Positions 13,091 to 21,332 of a stretch of 55,032 bases of DNA are shown piece by piece (the stretch's first letter is position 1; each line of letters begins with the position of its first letter). Made by a program: the position numbers and the translations under genes. Source of the DNA: an uncultured Deefgea sp. (GTDB lineage: Bacteria; Pseudomonadota; Gammaproteobacteria; Burkholderiales; Chitinibacteraceae); contig NZ_CAMTIA010000020.1 of assembly GCF_947072475.1 (NCBI RefSeq), positions 1 to 55,032 on the forward strand, written 5' to 3'. Under the pieces are notes generated by a model. It was not told the origin of the DNA. It made no database searches and saw only the letters and a list, made by a program, of their open reading frames with translations.

Positions 13091-14962
13091 TTATGCTCGA
13101 TTTGCAGGCTTTCTGCATTGTTTTTGGGCGTGGTTGGGGCTTTTGCGCAGCTCACGCAAGGCAAATCGTGCAGGATCGATCGCGGCGACTAGGCAGCGCT
13201 CAATCGCGAACGGCTCTTGGTTGAGTTGACATGCCAACATTTCGGCGATCAAAACATGCCATGTTATACCGCGCGCCCCAAGGCCTAATAGGCCGTATAA
13301 ACCGGGTTGACGTGGTATTTGAAAGAGCTGATCGACTGAGTGAGGGATGTGGCTACGCTGTGGGATTTGACCTGTCAAAGGCAGACGATCCGATGAGTTG
13401 GGGCGAAAACAAAGCCGAGTTTCGACCGGTTTACTGGTGACAACGGCGGCACCAATAAGCTGACTTAAGTCGTCGAGGTTTTGTTGTTCAGCCTGCTGTG
13501 GATGCTGCACGTCGACCAAGCTGGCACCGGCGCAGCGCCAGCCCGCCAATGCGGGGGTTAAATAACTCTGTCCTGATAGGCTAAAAGTACTTGCCGGTAA
13601 GTCGCCGCTCCACAATGTGGAGACGCTACGCAAACTCGCCGAGAGCGGCAATTGGGCATCCGGAATCAAGCGGGTCGCATCCGTTGCGTTGGCTAAAATT
13701 AATGTTTTACTCGAGGCGATCAGTTGCTGCTCCGCATCGTAAAGATGCCAGCATTGATCAAATAGTCTAATTAGATTTACATGGGTATTGAGTTGAAGGT
13801 CAATTAAATCATGGTACTGATTGATATACCCATTGCAAATACTGTAGGGATTGGCCCACATCCCTTCGGGAAACCACCAGCCACCCAATTCGCAATCTAT
13901 CGCAAGCTGAGTCTGGCATTGTTGTCGATCTAGCCAGCGAACCATCTGATGGAGTTGCGGTTGCTCAGTGCTGATCAATTGCATCAACGTCGCCGCAGCC
14001 TGATCTTTGGCCAATTGCAAATGCCCATCGACACCAAAATCAATCCTTAGACCTTGCTGGCTCAGTTGCATTAGTTTTTGTTGTGTGGCCGCAAAACCGG
14101 CGCGCGACAGGCGGGCTTGGAAGTTATCGTCGCGGCTTAATGTTGGATGACAAAGACCAATATGATTGCCTGAGGCTTGACTGGCAATATCCGCTTGAGC
14201 GTCGATCAGTTTGATTTTCCAGCCGCGTGCAGCGAGCTGGTTAGCCATGGCGCAGCCCGCCAGGCCGGCACCAATGATGATGGCCTCGGGCTCGATTGGC
14301 GCTGCGTGGCTTGACTGGCGATGTTGGCGCGTTGTTGCCACCCAAAAGTCGTCTGTGGATGGTGGTGGCAATATAAAACCAACTTGCGCTAAATGCTGGC
14401 GGTGTAGCGGGTGATTGCCTTGCCCAATGACGACGCTATGTGCCGTAGCTAGACGGCGCAATTGCTTGCAGTGCATCAGCGTCAGCGATGTTGGTGACGC
14501 TAAATTTAGGTAAATCAGATCGATTGGGCCGCTGATTTCACTGAGCTGCGTATGATCGCCAAATACAAGGGTAAGGCTGATTTGCCCTAGTGCTAAATGC
14601 AGTCGATGAAATCCCGTTTGCCAGCGTGGCCAGATGGCCTGTAATTGATCAATCAGTGCCGAAAATTCGGGGTGTTGCTGGGCGATGGCCTGTAGCTGAT
14701 CGACTTGAAATTCGCTGGGGATCAAGCTTAAAAAGTGCAGTCGTTCGGTGGTCTGGCGCGTGTTTATCCAGTGCTGACACGTCGCCAAGAAGACGGCGCC
14801 CTGCGCCCAATCGAGGCTGAAAATCGATCGCGGCGATGGGGTCTGAATGGCAAGATTACGAAGTAATGCAGCCTGCGCTTGGTATAGCGAAGTCCGAAAT
14901 ATAGATTGCCATTCAGAGTTTGTCTGGATAAGGGGGGCGCCTTCGTGCATTGATATATTCAA
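13091..14962 (-). CDS. mnmC: MnmC-like tRNA 5-methylaminomethyl-2-thiouridine synthesis protein with degenerate methyltransferase half
   Basis: The 623-aa protein has the MnmC two-domain layout. The C-terminal FAD oxidase is intact: AIIIGAGLAGCAMANQLAARGW (about 226) and QASGNHIGLCHPTLSRDDN match the MnmC2 dinucleotide and substrate motifs. It would convert cmnm5U34 to nm5U34 in tRNA. The N-terminal domain aligns by flanking segments (RLHFLSLIPSEF, FHRLHLALGQISLTLVFGD). However, the SAM-binding GFGTGLNF is replaced by SLDWAQGAVF, and the catalytic LDGFAPAKNPDMW by LNLASPTS. The start is a TTG overlapping the mdfA stop region; an in-frame ATG at 14950 is possible. Confidence 0.85.
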   Translation of the reverse strand: MNISMHEGAPLIQTNSEWQSIFRTSLYQAQAALLRNLAIQTPSPRSIFSLDWAQGAVFLATCQHWINTRQTTERLHFLSLIPSEFQVDQLQAIAQQHPEFSALIDQLQAIWPRWQTGFHRLHLALGQISLTLVFGDHTQLSEISGPIDLIYLNLASPTSLTLMHCKQLRRLATAHSVVIGQGNHPLHRQHLAQVGFILPPPSTDDFWVATTRQHRQSSHAAPIEPEAIIIGAGLAGCAMANQLAARGWKIKLIDAQADIASQASGNHIGLCHPTLSRDDNFQARLSRAGFAATQQKLMQLSQQGLRIDFGVDGHLQLAKDQAAATLMQLISTEQPQLHQMVRWLDRQQCQTQLAIDCELGGWWFPEGMWANPYSICNGYINQYHDLIDLQLNTHVNLIRLFDQCWHLYDAEQQLIASSKTLILANATDATRLIPDAQLPLSASLRSVSTLWSGDLPASTFSLSGQSYLTPALAGWRCAGASLVDVQHPQQAEQQNLDDLSQLIGAAVVTSKPVETRLCFRPNSSDRLPLTGQIPQRSHIPHSVDQLFQIPRQPGLYGLLGLGARGITWHVLIAEMLACQLNQEPFAIERCLVAAIDPARFALRELRKSPNHAQKQCRKPANRA

Positions 14963-16213
14963 TTAATCCGCTTGTTCGCCATGCGGGCCACGTAAAAAAT
15001 AGCGTCTGGCGCTAATCGCGCAAGTGCCCATGACTAAGCAGACAATGATAAATCCGCGATTACCCCACAGCTCATGGCCGATTTTGGCAGCCTCAATCGC
15101 GACTGAGAAAATCACCATCATAATAATGCCCAGCATGGCAGCAACCGTGCCTTTGCTTTGATCGCTGGCAAACAAGGCCAATCTAAATTGTGCCGCATTG
15201 ATAATGCCAATCCCAATGGCGGCGATAGAGAGTGACGCAATCAGCCATTGCCAGTCCATTGGCGATTTAAATAACCACAGCAGCATCGTTAGGCCGACCA
15301 TTAGCGGTATGGAGCCTAGCTTGATAATGCGGTAAATCGGTACGCTGGTTACGACTTTGGCCAAAATAAGATTGCCTAAAATTAAGCCAACAAACACCGG
15401 CGTTTGCCAGTAGCCATAGGCAATGGTGGAGAGTTGTGCGTCTTGCATCAAAATCACCGGCGCTAATGCAATCCAAGCCAATAAAGGCGCGGAGGTGCAA
15501 CCGATAGAAATCGCTCCGGCTAAGAAACGCCGATTACTGAGTACGGCGGTATAGTCTTGGCGCAAGTGCGCAATACGCAATGGCGTGTTTATTTTGGGTG
15601 AGGTTTCTGGCATGAAGCGCCAAAGACCAATGGCTGAAAAGCTGGCGATGATGGCGACAAAAATAAAAATCCAATACCAGCTGGCCACTTGCAATACCAT
15701 GGCGCCCGCCAAAGGGCCAATGAGTGGCGCAATCAAGGCCACATTGGCCATTAATGCGGTCACGCGAATGGCGGTGGCTTCAGCAAAGCTTTCTTGGATT
15801 GCGGCGTAGCCGACTGCGCCGATAAAGCACATGCCGGTGCCTTGCAAAAAGCGGCAAAATAAAAACCAACTGTAAGATTCAGAAAATACGATGGCAATGC
15901 AAGACAGAATAAACAGCAGTACGCCCGCCAGCATCACTGGGCGACGGCCAATTCGATCCGAAAGAGGTCCAAGCAGCCATTGCAAGCTGGCGCCACCCAA
16001 TAAACAAATCGACATTGCCGATGGAATATGAATTGGATCAATTGCAAATGAATTAACAATGGTCGGCATTGCCGGCAGAATCATATCGTTTGAAATGTAA
16101 GTGGCAAATTCAAACAAAACTAAGGCAAGAGGAAATAAAAGCGCTAAGAATGTGATATTGGGAATTGGCGATTGGCTACTGGTGTTCATGTCATCTCTCT
16201 GTGTGACATTCAC
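14963..16213 (-). CDS. mdfA: MFS multidrug transporter MdfA
   Basis: This 416-aa major facilitator with 12 predicted helices closely follows E. coli MdfA. Matching segments include LQWLLGPLSDRIGRRPVMLAG (motif A), RFLQGTGMCFIGAVGYAAIQESF (motif C region), TALMANVALIAPLIGPLAGA and ALFASDQSKGTVAAMLG. It exports cationic and neutral drugs in exchange for protons. The ATG at 16213 is preferred over the one at 16189 because AGGAAA lies 6-7 bases upstream. The stop abuts the mnmC start, so the two are probably co-transcribed. Confidence 0.92.
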   Translation of the reverse strand: MNVTQRDDMNTSSQSPIPNITFLALLFPLALVLFEFATYISNDMILPAMPTIVNSFAIDPIHIPSAMSICLLGGASLQWLLGPLSDRIGRRPVMLAGVLLFILSCIAIVFSESYSWFLFCRFLQGTGMCFIGAVGYAAIQESFAEATAIRVTALMANVALIAPLIGPLAGAMVLQVASWYWIFIFVAIIASFSAIGLWRFMPETSPKINTPLRIAHLRQDYTAVLSNRRFLAGAISIGCTSAPLLAWIALAPVILMQDAQLSTIAYGYWQTPVFVGLILGNLILAKVVTSVPIYRIIKLGSIPLMVGLTMLLWLFKSPMDWQWLIASLSIAAIGIGIINAAQFRLALFASDQSKGTVAAMLGIIMMVIFSVAIEAAKIGHELWGNRGFIIVCLVMGTCAISARRYFLRGPHGEQAD

Positions 16214-16359
16214 ATTTTCCTCTGATTGCTATTTAAAAGCGAGGTAAATAGTGCGTTTTGCATAAATGGAAAACTATGCGCAAAGCTAAAGCTTATTTTC
16301 TTGGGCTGCGGCATAATGGCTGATCTATTCTATGCGCTGCGCCCATTAAAAGGTCTTTT

Positions 16360-16677
16360 ATGAATAAAACTGAATTGATTGCGATTGTCCATAACTTAGT
16401 AGCGATTGATCATCCGGAAGTTTCAAAAAAAGCAGTTGCAGCCACAATCGAGACTTTGTCGGAGGTGATTTTGGCGACCGTCAGTGGCGGCGGCGAAGTA
16501 GTTTTGCCCAACGTGGCCAAAGTGGCGTTAAAGTCGCGCGATGCCCGCGTCGGACGCAACCCGCGTACCGGTGAAGCAGTGCAAATTCCAGCGAAGCGGG
16601 TGCTTAAATTTACCGCAGCAAAAGCACTTAAAGACGCGGTTGCGCAGCAAGATCTGGCACAAGAAAAATCAGTATAA
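16360..16677 (+). CDS. HU/IHF-family DNA-binding protein
   Basis: The 105-aa product has the HU fold: an N-terminal helical dimerisation part (MNKTELIAIVHNLVAI) and the DNA-binding beta-arm GRNPRTGEAVQIPAKRVLKFTAAKALKDAV with the intercalating proline. It carries a longer, Gln/Glu-rich C-terminal tail than housekeeping HU. AAAAGG lies shortly before the ATG. It is the last host gene before the satellite and originally converged on lysS. Confidence 0.9.
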   Translation: MNKTELIAIVHNLVAIDHPEVSKKAVAATIETLSEVILATVSGGGEVVLPNVAKVALKSRDARVGRNPRTGEAVQIPAKRVLKFTAAKALKDAVAQQDLAQEKSV

Positions 16678-16689
16678 AAATAAAGCTTT

Positions 16690-16725
16690 AAAAAAATAAA
16701 ACCGGCCATGGCCGGTTTTATTTTG
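16690..16725. terminator. Bidirectional terminator of the HU gene (and of ancestral lysS)
   Basis: AAAACCGGCC-ATGGCCGGTTTT is a perfect short stem. T-rich tails follow on both strands: TTATTTTG on plus and a T-run with one A on minus. Before insertion of the element it lay between the convergent HU gene and lysS and would have ended both transcripts. Confidence 0.88.
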
Positions 16726-16730
16726 TCAGT

Positions 16731-16771
16731 ATTGCCCGCAAAGCTTTATTTCAAAAGGGCTGGCGGGCAAT
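16731..16771. repeat. Palindromic intergenic hairpin, copy 1
   Basis: ATTGCCCGC at the left pairs with GCGGGCAAT at the right across a 23-base loop. A very similar structure lies at 38782-38821. Neither copy is followed by a T-run, so it looks more like a dispersed intergenic palindrome than a terminator. Confidence 0.5.
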
Positions 16772-16785
16772 ACGGTCTGTTGGCT

Positions 16786-16816
16786 TAGTCTTCGCGGCGC
16801 ATTTGTGGGAACAAAA
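16786..16816 (-). pseudogene. Displaced 3' tail of lysS (ancestral end of the gene)
   Basis: Read on the minus strand this remnant encodes L-F-P-Q-M-R-R-E-D-stop, identical to the LysS C-terminus, but with different codons for RR and a TAA stop instead of TGA. It is the original host end of lysS, cut off when the satellite inserted; the present lysS end comes from the element. Confidence 0.9.
16798..16816. repeat. Attachment site attL (19-bp core)
   Basis: CGCATTTGTGGGAACAAAA occurs here and at 26661-26679. The core is the lysS coding sequence for Phe-Pro-Gln-Met-Arg read on the minus strand. Sequence left of the core continues the ancestral lysS tail, so host DNA lies to the left. Confidence 0.92.
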
Positions 16817-16868
16817 ATAATCGTTTAACTGGTTGAAAACAAACAAATAATTTTTGATTGCTGTCAGA

Positions 16869-16889
16869 GATACCCCCGTTGATACCCCC
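16869..16889. promoter_or_regulatory. Two GATACCCCC repeats near attL, candidate integrase arm sites
   Basis: GATACCCCC occurs at 16869-16877 and 16881-16889, twelve bases apart. The same motif occurs four times near the other end, at 26492-26542. Presence at both ends of the element, and nowhere obvious between, fits arm-type binding sites of the tyrosine integrase. Confidence 0.65.
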
Positions 16890-17064
16890 AAATGATTTTA
16901 AAGAAGGCAAAAATTGGGCATTTGTAGGCCAATGGCGGAGTAAATCTCTGAATTGTTAAAGAAGGGGTGGGCTGAACGTTATTTCAGGCGCTGTTGGGAT
17001 GCTTGTTGCAAATAAAAGACATTTATTTAGACGGCAAAGCGGCTTGGTCTTTTCCAACATTTTA

Positions 17065-17379
17065 TCACTTTACTTCAAAAATGGCGGTTAAGTCACTTTT
17101 TTCTACCAAGTGGTTGAGTAACTCACCGATGGTCATGTTGTTCTGCTTGGCACACATTTTTAACTGTTCACGGGTTTGTCCCAGCACCACGGCATTGAGT
17201 TGCACGACTTCATTTAAAACACCGTCTTTACTTTCGCGTGCTGCTTTTGCATTCAGTCGGTCTCGATAGCTTTTTGTTCTTTCTGAATTTCGGGACATGC
17301 TATCCGGTAGAGGAGGGCGGCCACGGCGTTTTTTTTGGGGTTCGATTTGCTGCTCGCTACTGGTTGTGTTGGTCATCAT
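17065..17379 (-). CDS. Small basic protein, candidate Cnr/RepB-type replication copy-number regulator
   Basis: The 104-aa product has a basic N-terminal half (KKRRGRPPLPDSMSRNSERTKSYRDRLNAKAARE). Its C-terminal half (LGQTREQLKMCAKQNNMTIGELLNHLVEKSDL) looks like a ribbon-helix-helix or short helix-turn-helix. The SERTKSYRDRLNAK stretch resembles the conserved segment of replication regulatory RepB/Cnr-like proteins. In P4, Cnr binds near the origin/crr and limits alpha activity. Here the gene lies next to iteron cluster A and to the helicase gene, the expected place. The assignment is tentative. No strong Shine-Dalgarno is visible. Confidence 0.55.
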   Translation of the reverse strand: MMTNTTSSEQQIEPQKKRRGRPPLPDSMSRNSERTKSYRDRLNAKAARESKDGVLNEVVQLNAVVLGQTREQLKMCAKQNNMTIGELLNHLVEKSDLTAIFEVK

Positions 17380-17505
17380 TTTTATGCTCGTTCGGGGGCT
17401 TTTTCATGTGGGGAAAGAATCATATCGTGCGGTGGATAAATTGCATAATACTTACAGTAATGAAAGTACATTTTTCCCCGCACTCCTATATACGTAGAAA
17501 AAATG

Positions 17506-17678
17506 CCTGATTCACCTGATTGCCTGATACACATACCTCAAACCCGCATAGATGCTGGGTTTTTAAATATCAGGTTTGTATCAGGGTATCAGGTTGGATA
17601 AAAAACATGATGCGTGTACCTGATGCAATTAAAATGTTTAAATACAGTTAGATAGTCTTCTTGTATCAGGGTATCAGG
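17506..17678. repeat. Iteron cluster A (candidate satellite ori or crr)
   Basis: CCTGAT(A/T) or its reverse complement (T)ATCAGG occurs nine times. On the plus strand CCTGAT starts at 17506, 17515, 17523 and 17619; TATCAGG or GTATCAGG starts at 17568, 17578, 17586, 17663 and 17671. A very AT-rich stretch follows to 17745. The cluster fills the gap between the Cnr-like gene and the helicase gene. A similar cluster lies at 25113-25192. P4 replication likewise needs two iteron regions (ori and crr) bound by alpha. Confidence 0.7.
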
Positions 17679-17746
17679 CAAATAATGAAATTTTTGATAA
17701 AAAAGTTATTCTGGTTTTTATTCAAAAATAACTGATCACCTCTTTA

Positions 17747-19588
17747 TCATTCCTTACAGGCGCTGAGCTTCATTTTGTAGCCGCGCCCCTTGCCCCGCTC
17801 AAATACAACAGTCCAGCCATCATGCCCTTTGGGCTTATCTAAAACCCCTGCCTCATGCAGGACTTTAAATGCTTTTTTAATCTCGTAACCTTTGACGACT
17901 TCGTCCTTAAAAGCGTGCGGCAATACAAAAAATACATAGCCGCCGTCCTCTGTTATTCGTTTGTAGCCCATCACGTTTTGCATCGTGGGTTCTTGGTCTT
18001 GGAGTGGCAAGAGCAAAAAACGCCCATATTGTGCTGCGGCTAATACCCTGTTTGCTTGCTCAATAAGTCGCTCGTCATCGCGGCTATCAATACCAAATTC
18101 AACCAGCCAACGCTGCCATGTGGTGTGTACGGCTTGGAATGATTCTTCGCATGTCCAGCCCGTTAAACCTGCATCTGCAGCCATTTCTAACGCCGCAGCC
18201 AAGATTGCAAATTTTCTAGAAGCTCTTGAAACGGTTGGCGCGGCGTGGTCGGGAAGTTCAGCCAATAAGCGTTTTTCAGAGGCAGTGACTCGATTTTTTA
18301 CTTCATTTTTGTGCTGAATTAGCCATGCAACAAACTCGCGACCCATGCTGCCGTAATGCGTTCTTGCGGCTTCGGTCAGTGCAATTGAGAATGCACCGCC
18401 GTTTTTGTGTCCGTGAATACAATCAAAGGCGCGGTAATTGCCTACGTCTGCCGGAATGTCGAGCATGCGTATTTCTTGGCCGCCGCGCACGATATGGCCG
18501 CCTTCGTTGAGAAACTGGCTGATCGGAACTTCACCCGTCGAGATGAGTGTCATTAACCAAGTTCTTTTAGCACGGTTTCCGCCTTCTTTGCGGCCTTGGG
18601 TGCGGGAAACACCGTTGAGCATGGTGTAAATAATGCTCCCCATTTTCTTGGCGTCACCTGCGCCAATTTCATCGAGATACAGCATCATGCTGTTGGCAAA
18701 TTCCGCTGAATTTGTCAGGCCAATGCCCGTACCATCCCACGACTGCATCAGGCTTTTAGGGTTGCCCCAAACGCTGGCCGCAACGTCGGCACACGTTGAT
18801 TTTCCGCTTGAGGTTTCCGTATGCAAATGCAGGCCAATCCCATCCCGTGCGCCGATCAAGCCCAGTACCGCGCCAGCCAGTGAGCAAGCTACGGCGGTCA
18901 TGACTAAGGGATTATCTTTTGCTAGTGCGCCTACGCTGTCACGCCATTCGGCCATGCTACCCTTCGGGGTGAAGGCTTCGCGGTAGGTTCCTGCTGCAGG
19001 ATAAAAAAGTCGAGTGTTGGCTTCGCCAATAATTTCACCTGTCGGCAAGACAAAAGCACCTTGTTGCCAGCCGCTTTGACTAGCGATTGTGTAGCGCTCT
19101 TTGCTGCCTTCGCTGTGTAAATAATCTGCTAGCCGCTCACGGGATGCGCGGTTGGTGGCAATTGCCAAGCCCTTGCCATTGAGTAATTGCCAGCATTCGC
19201 GCTCGCCAATGCTGCTGCAGGGTATTGCGGTGGTTTTTTCTGAGTTGGTGATGCAATCATTCCAACGAATCAAGCGGTAATAATCGCCGTAGCTATCAAT
19301 ACCTTGCCCGATGATCTCCAATTCGCGGCAGAGTCGAACAGGGGCTAAGTGCTCTTTCTCTCCGGTATCACGGTCTATTTTGGTGCCGATGTAGACCAGT
19401 TCACCGTCGATTAGCTCGTAATATGGCTTGATTTCACCCAGTAATTCGGCCTTGCTTTTAGGGGTGAATTCCGCCGCGTTATCAGGGTTGGCCAATTCAA
19501 ACGCGCCACGTGGCAAAGTGATGGTAACGCTTTCAGTCATGCTTTTTGCAGTATCTGCATTCAGTTGTTTTTGTGACAAATCAGTCAT
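17747..19588 (-). CDS. DUF927 helicase, the helicase half of a P4-alpha-like replication module
   Basis: This 613-aa protein has an N-terminal DUF927 region, then a Walker A motif in HTETSSGKSTCADVAASVWG (about residue 260) and a Walker B in MLYLDEIGAGD. The C-terminal 100 residues look like a winged helix, which could bind the iterons. It would unwind the satellite origin as a ring. Its start overlaps the 3' end of the primase gene by 8 bases, so the two are translated together. In phage P4 both activities are on one protein (alpha); here they are split. Confidence 0.88.
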   Translation of the reverse strand: MTDLSQKQLNADTAKSMTESVTITLPRGAFELANPDNAAEFTPKSKAELLGEIKPYYELIDGELVYIGTKIDRDTGEKEHLAPVRLCRELEIIGQGIDSYGDYYRLIRWNDCITNSEKTTAIPCSSIGERECWQLLNGKGLAIATNRASRERLADYLHSEGSKERYTIASQSGWQQGAFVLPTGEIIGEANTRLFYPAAGTYREAFTPKGSMAEWRDSVGALAKDNPLVMTAVACSLAGAVLGLIGARDGIGLHLHTETSSGKSTCADVAASVWGNPKSLMQSWDGTGIGLTNSAEFANSMMLYLDEIGAGDAKKMGSIIYTMLNGVSRTQGRKEGGNRAKRTWLMTLISTGEVPISQFLNEGGHIVRGGQEIRMLDIPADVGNYRAFDCIHGHKNGGAFSIALTEAARTHYGSMGREFVAWLIQHKNEVKNRVTASEKRLLAELPDHAAPTVSRASRKFAILAAALEMAADAGLTGWTCEESFQAVHTTWQRWLVEFGIDSRDDERLIEQANRVLAAAQYGRFLLLPLQDQEPTMQNVMGYKRITEDGGYVFFVLPHAFKDEVVKGYEIKKAFKVLHEAGVLDKPKGHDGWTVVFERGKGRGYKMKLSACKE

Positions 19589-20678
19589 TGTGTTTAGCCT
19601 CGGTTTTATTGTTATTCAGCACATCTAGCCAATCAGTCCCCGCTTGCGGCGGTAAAATGACTTTTACTTTACGGCCTTCGTCGAGTAGGCGAGTTGCCAA
19701 AATGTAAGCCGCTTCTGCCCCTGCGTTGCGGCCTTTGTGGTCGGGCTGGTCGTTGTCGCCGTAAATAAAGACTTCACGCGCTGTATCGGGTAATTGCACC
19801 GTTTTTAAGCCGCTAGCGCTGATGCAAGCCCAAACGGGAAGGCCGGTGAGTTGATGCACAGCCAGTGCCGTTTCTATGCCCTCAGTGAGCGCCAGTCGTC
19901 CTTCGCCAGTCAGCGGTCTTAATCTGCAAGCTGCGCCGGCTAAAGCGCCGTCATGTGCCGTTTGTAGCTTTTTGGCGGGAAGGACTTCGTTATTGTCGCC
20001 ATATAGCAAAGCCAGCTTATTGGCATCCACATCAAGGTAAATACGATGCAATCCAGCCAGCGCCCCGCATGGCTTTTGGATTCTGGCTATCAGCGCTTCA
20101 CCGCTGGCTAATCTTTGGGGTTTGCCATCGACAACATGCCAGTAGTCCAGCACATCGCAATAGCGCAGTTGCGTGGTTCGATTAATCAGATCTTCACGAA
20201 TGCCGCGTTGATAGAGGTAACGCCCCGCTGTGTTGTGCATGCCGATGTCGTCGCCAGCATCAAATAATCGCTGTAGTTTTTCTGAGTGATTGATTTGCGG
20301 TATTGGTGCCGCTTCAATTTGCTTGGGTAAAGTCAGTGTTACGCGATGCGAGCCTAAGCCCAGCACATTGGCGACGGCTTGTACGGCCTCCGGAAAGCTC
20401 AAGTTAAAAACGTGCATAACGAGAGCAAAGCCATCGCCGCCTTGTTTGTCCAAACCACGGCAAGCAAAGCGGCCATACGGCGCGGCAGTGCCGCGCACCG
20501 TAAATTGAAAGCGATCCGTGCCGCCGCAAGCGGGGCAAGGATGATTGCGCCCATCCAAGGTTTTGGCGGGAATGCCCATAGTTTGCAAGATATGCGGCCA
20601 TAGGCCGCGTGCAGCTTGCTTGATTTCAAGGCTAAAGCGCTGCGTGACTTTGCCACGGGGCTGGGTATTGGAATTCAT
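19581..20678 (-). CDS. Zinc-finger/Toprim primase, the primase half of a P4-alpha-like module
   Basis: The 365-aa product begins with the P4-type primase zinc ribbon (HPCPACGGTDRFQFTV ... FACRGLDKQGGDGFALV). A connector follows. The Toprim domain has the catalytic glutamate in LALTEGIETALAVHQLTGLPVWACISASGL and the metal-binding aspartates in VFIYGDNDQPDHKGRNAG. It would make RNA primers for satellite replication. A strong GAGGAGG lies 5 bases before the ATG. It is downstream of three small ORFs in one minus-strand operon. Confidence 0.92.
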   Translation of the reverse strand: MNSNTQPRGKVTQRFSLEIKQAARGLWPHILQTMGIPAKTLDGRNHPCPACGGTDRFQFTVRGTAAPYGRFACRGLDKQGGDGFALVMHVFNLSFPEAVQAVANVLGLGSHRVTLTLPKQIEAAPIPQINHSEKLQRLFDAGDDIGMHNTAGRYLYQRGIREDLINRTTQLRYCDVLDYWHVVDGKPQRLASGEALIARIQKPCGALAGLHRIYLDVDANKLALLYGDNNEVLPAKKLQTAHDGALAGAACRLRPLTGEGRLALTEGIETALAVHQLTGLPVWACISASGLKTVQLPDTAREVFIYGDNDQPDHKGRNAGAEAAYILATRLLDEGRKVKVILPPQAGTDWLDVLNNNKTEAKHND

Positions 20679-20688
20679 TGCGTCCTCC

Positions 20689-21060
20689 TCACAGCGCGTC
20701 AGTTAGGTAATTGGTGGCGTCTTGTTGGCGCTGTAGCAAAGGCGTTAGCAGGCTATGCAGGCGACTACATAGCATGGCTCGGTTGTCGCTGCTTTCGAGT
20801 AGCTCAGCCAGTGCTAAAAGGCCGTCTTCACAAAGCGTGAGTTGCTCTTTAACACAGTGCAATAGTTCAATAAGTTGTTGGTTTTGTGCCTGCATTAGCG
20901 CGGCATGTTCGCTGAGCTGCTTTTTGCTGCCACCGTCAGGCAAGTGAGCGACGCCACGCTGTAGGCCGTCAATAGCTTGAGTGAGCTGTTCAAAACGCAA
21001 AGCAGGTACGGATGGATTGCTGGGTAATGTGGCAGGGAGTTGGTAAGGGCGAACGCACAT
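20689..21060 (-). CDS. Hypothetical satellite protein, helical
   Basis: The product is 123 aa from the ATG at 21060, which has GGAGGG 7-8 bases upstream. It is predicted to be almost all helix with many Leu/Gln/Glu (TQAIDGLQRGVAHL, HAALMQAQNQQLIELLHCVKEQL). I do not recognise a family. It overlaps the upstream gene by one base (TAATG) and ends 10 bases before the primase start, so it is part of the replication operon. Confidence 0.7.
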   Translation of the reverse strand: MCVRPYQLPATLPSNPSVPALRFEQLTQAIDGLQRGVAHLPDGGSKKQLSEHAALMQAQNQQLIELLHCVKEQLTLCEDGLLALAELLESSDNRAMLCSRLHSLLTPLLQRQQDATNYLTDAL

Positions 21061-21332
21061 TATTGAGTCCCTCCAATGGCGGTGGTGGGACAAGGCTTGA
21101 GCGCGTCTGGGTTGAGACCTGCTGCCGTCACAATGGCGCTGATGTATTCCAGTGCGGCCAGTGTTTTAAAATCAGCAACGCCGCCTTTTTGTGCGTCCTG
21201 TAGATATTCCAACGCCATCAAGAGCGCAGTTTCGGCGGATAGCTCAGAGGTGTAATTTGCTACACCCATGAGTGGCGCGGTGTATGGATGCGGCAGGGCA
21301 ATGGCTTGATCTAAATCGAATGGCTTAATCAT
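21060..21332 (-). CDS. Hypothetical satellite protein
   Basis: The product is 90 aa from the ATG at 21332, chosen for the GGAGGGG six bases upstream. MIKPFDLDQAIALPHPYTAPLMG is followed by a helical stretch (SAETALLMALEYLQDAQKGGVADFKTLAALEYISAIVTAAGL). Similar short proteins occur in betaproteobacterial prophages, but I know no function. It overlaps its neighbours by a few bases on both sides. Confidence 0.65.
   Translation of the reverse strand: MIKPFDLDQAIALPHPYTAPLMGVANYTSELSAETALLMALEYLQDAQKGGVADFKTLAALEYISAIVTAAGLNPDALKPCPTTAIGGTQ

Noticed and set aside
16731-16771. Hairpin read as a second terminator of the HU gene
   Set aside because: There is no T-run on either strand, and the true bidirectional terminator lies just before it. 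I list it as a dispersed palindrome instead.
17410-17480. Inverted GGGGAAA/TTTTCCCC upstream of the Cnr-like gene as an operator
   Set aside because: The arms are about 50 bases apart, short and simple in sequence; not enough to support a site.
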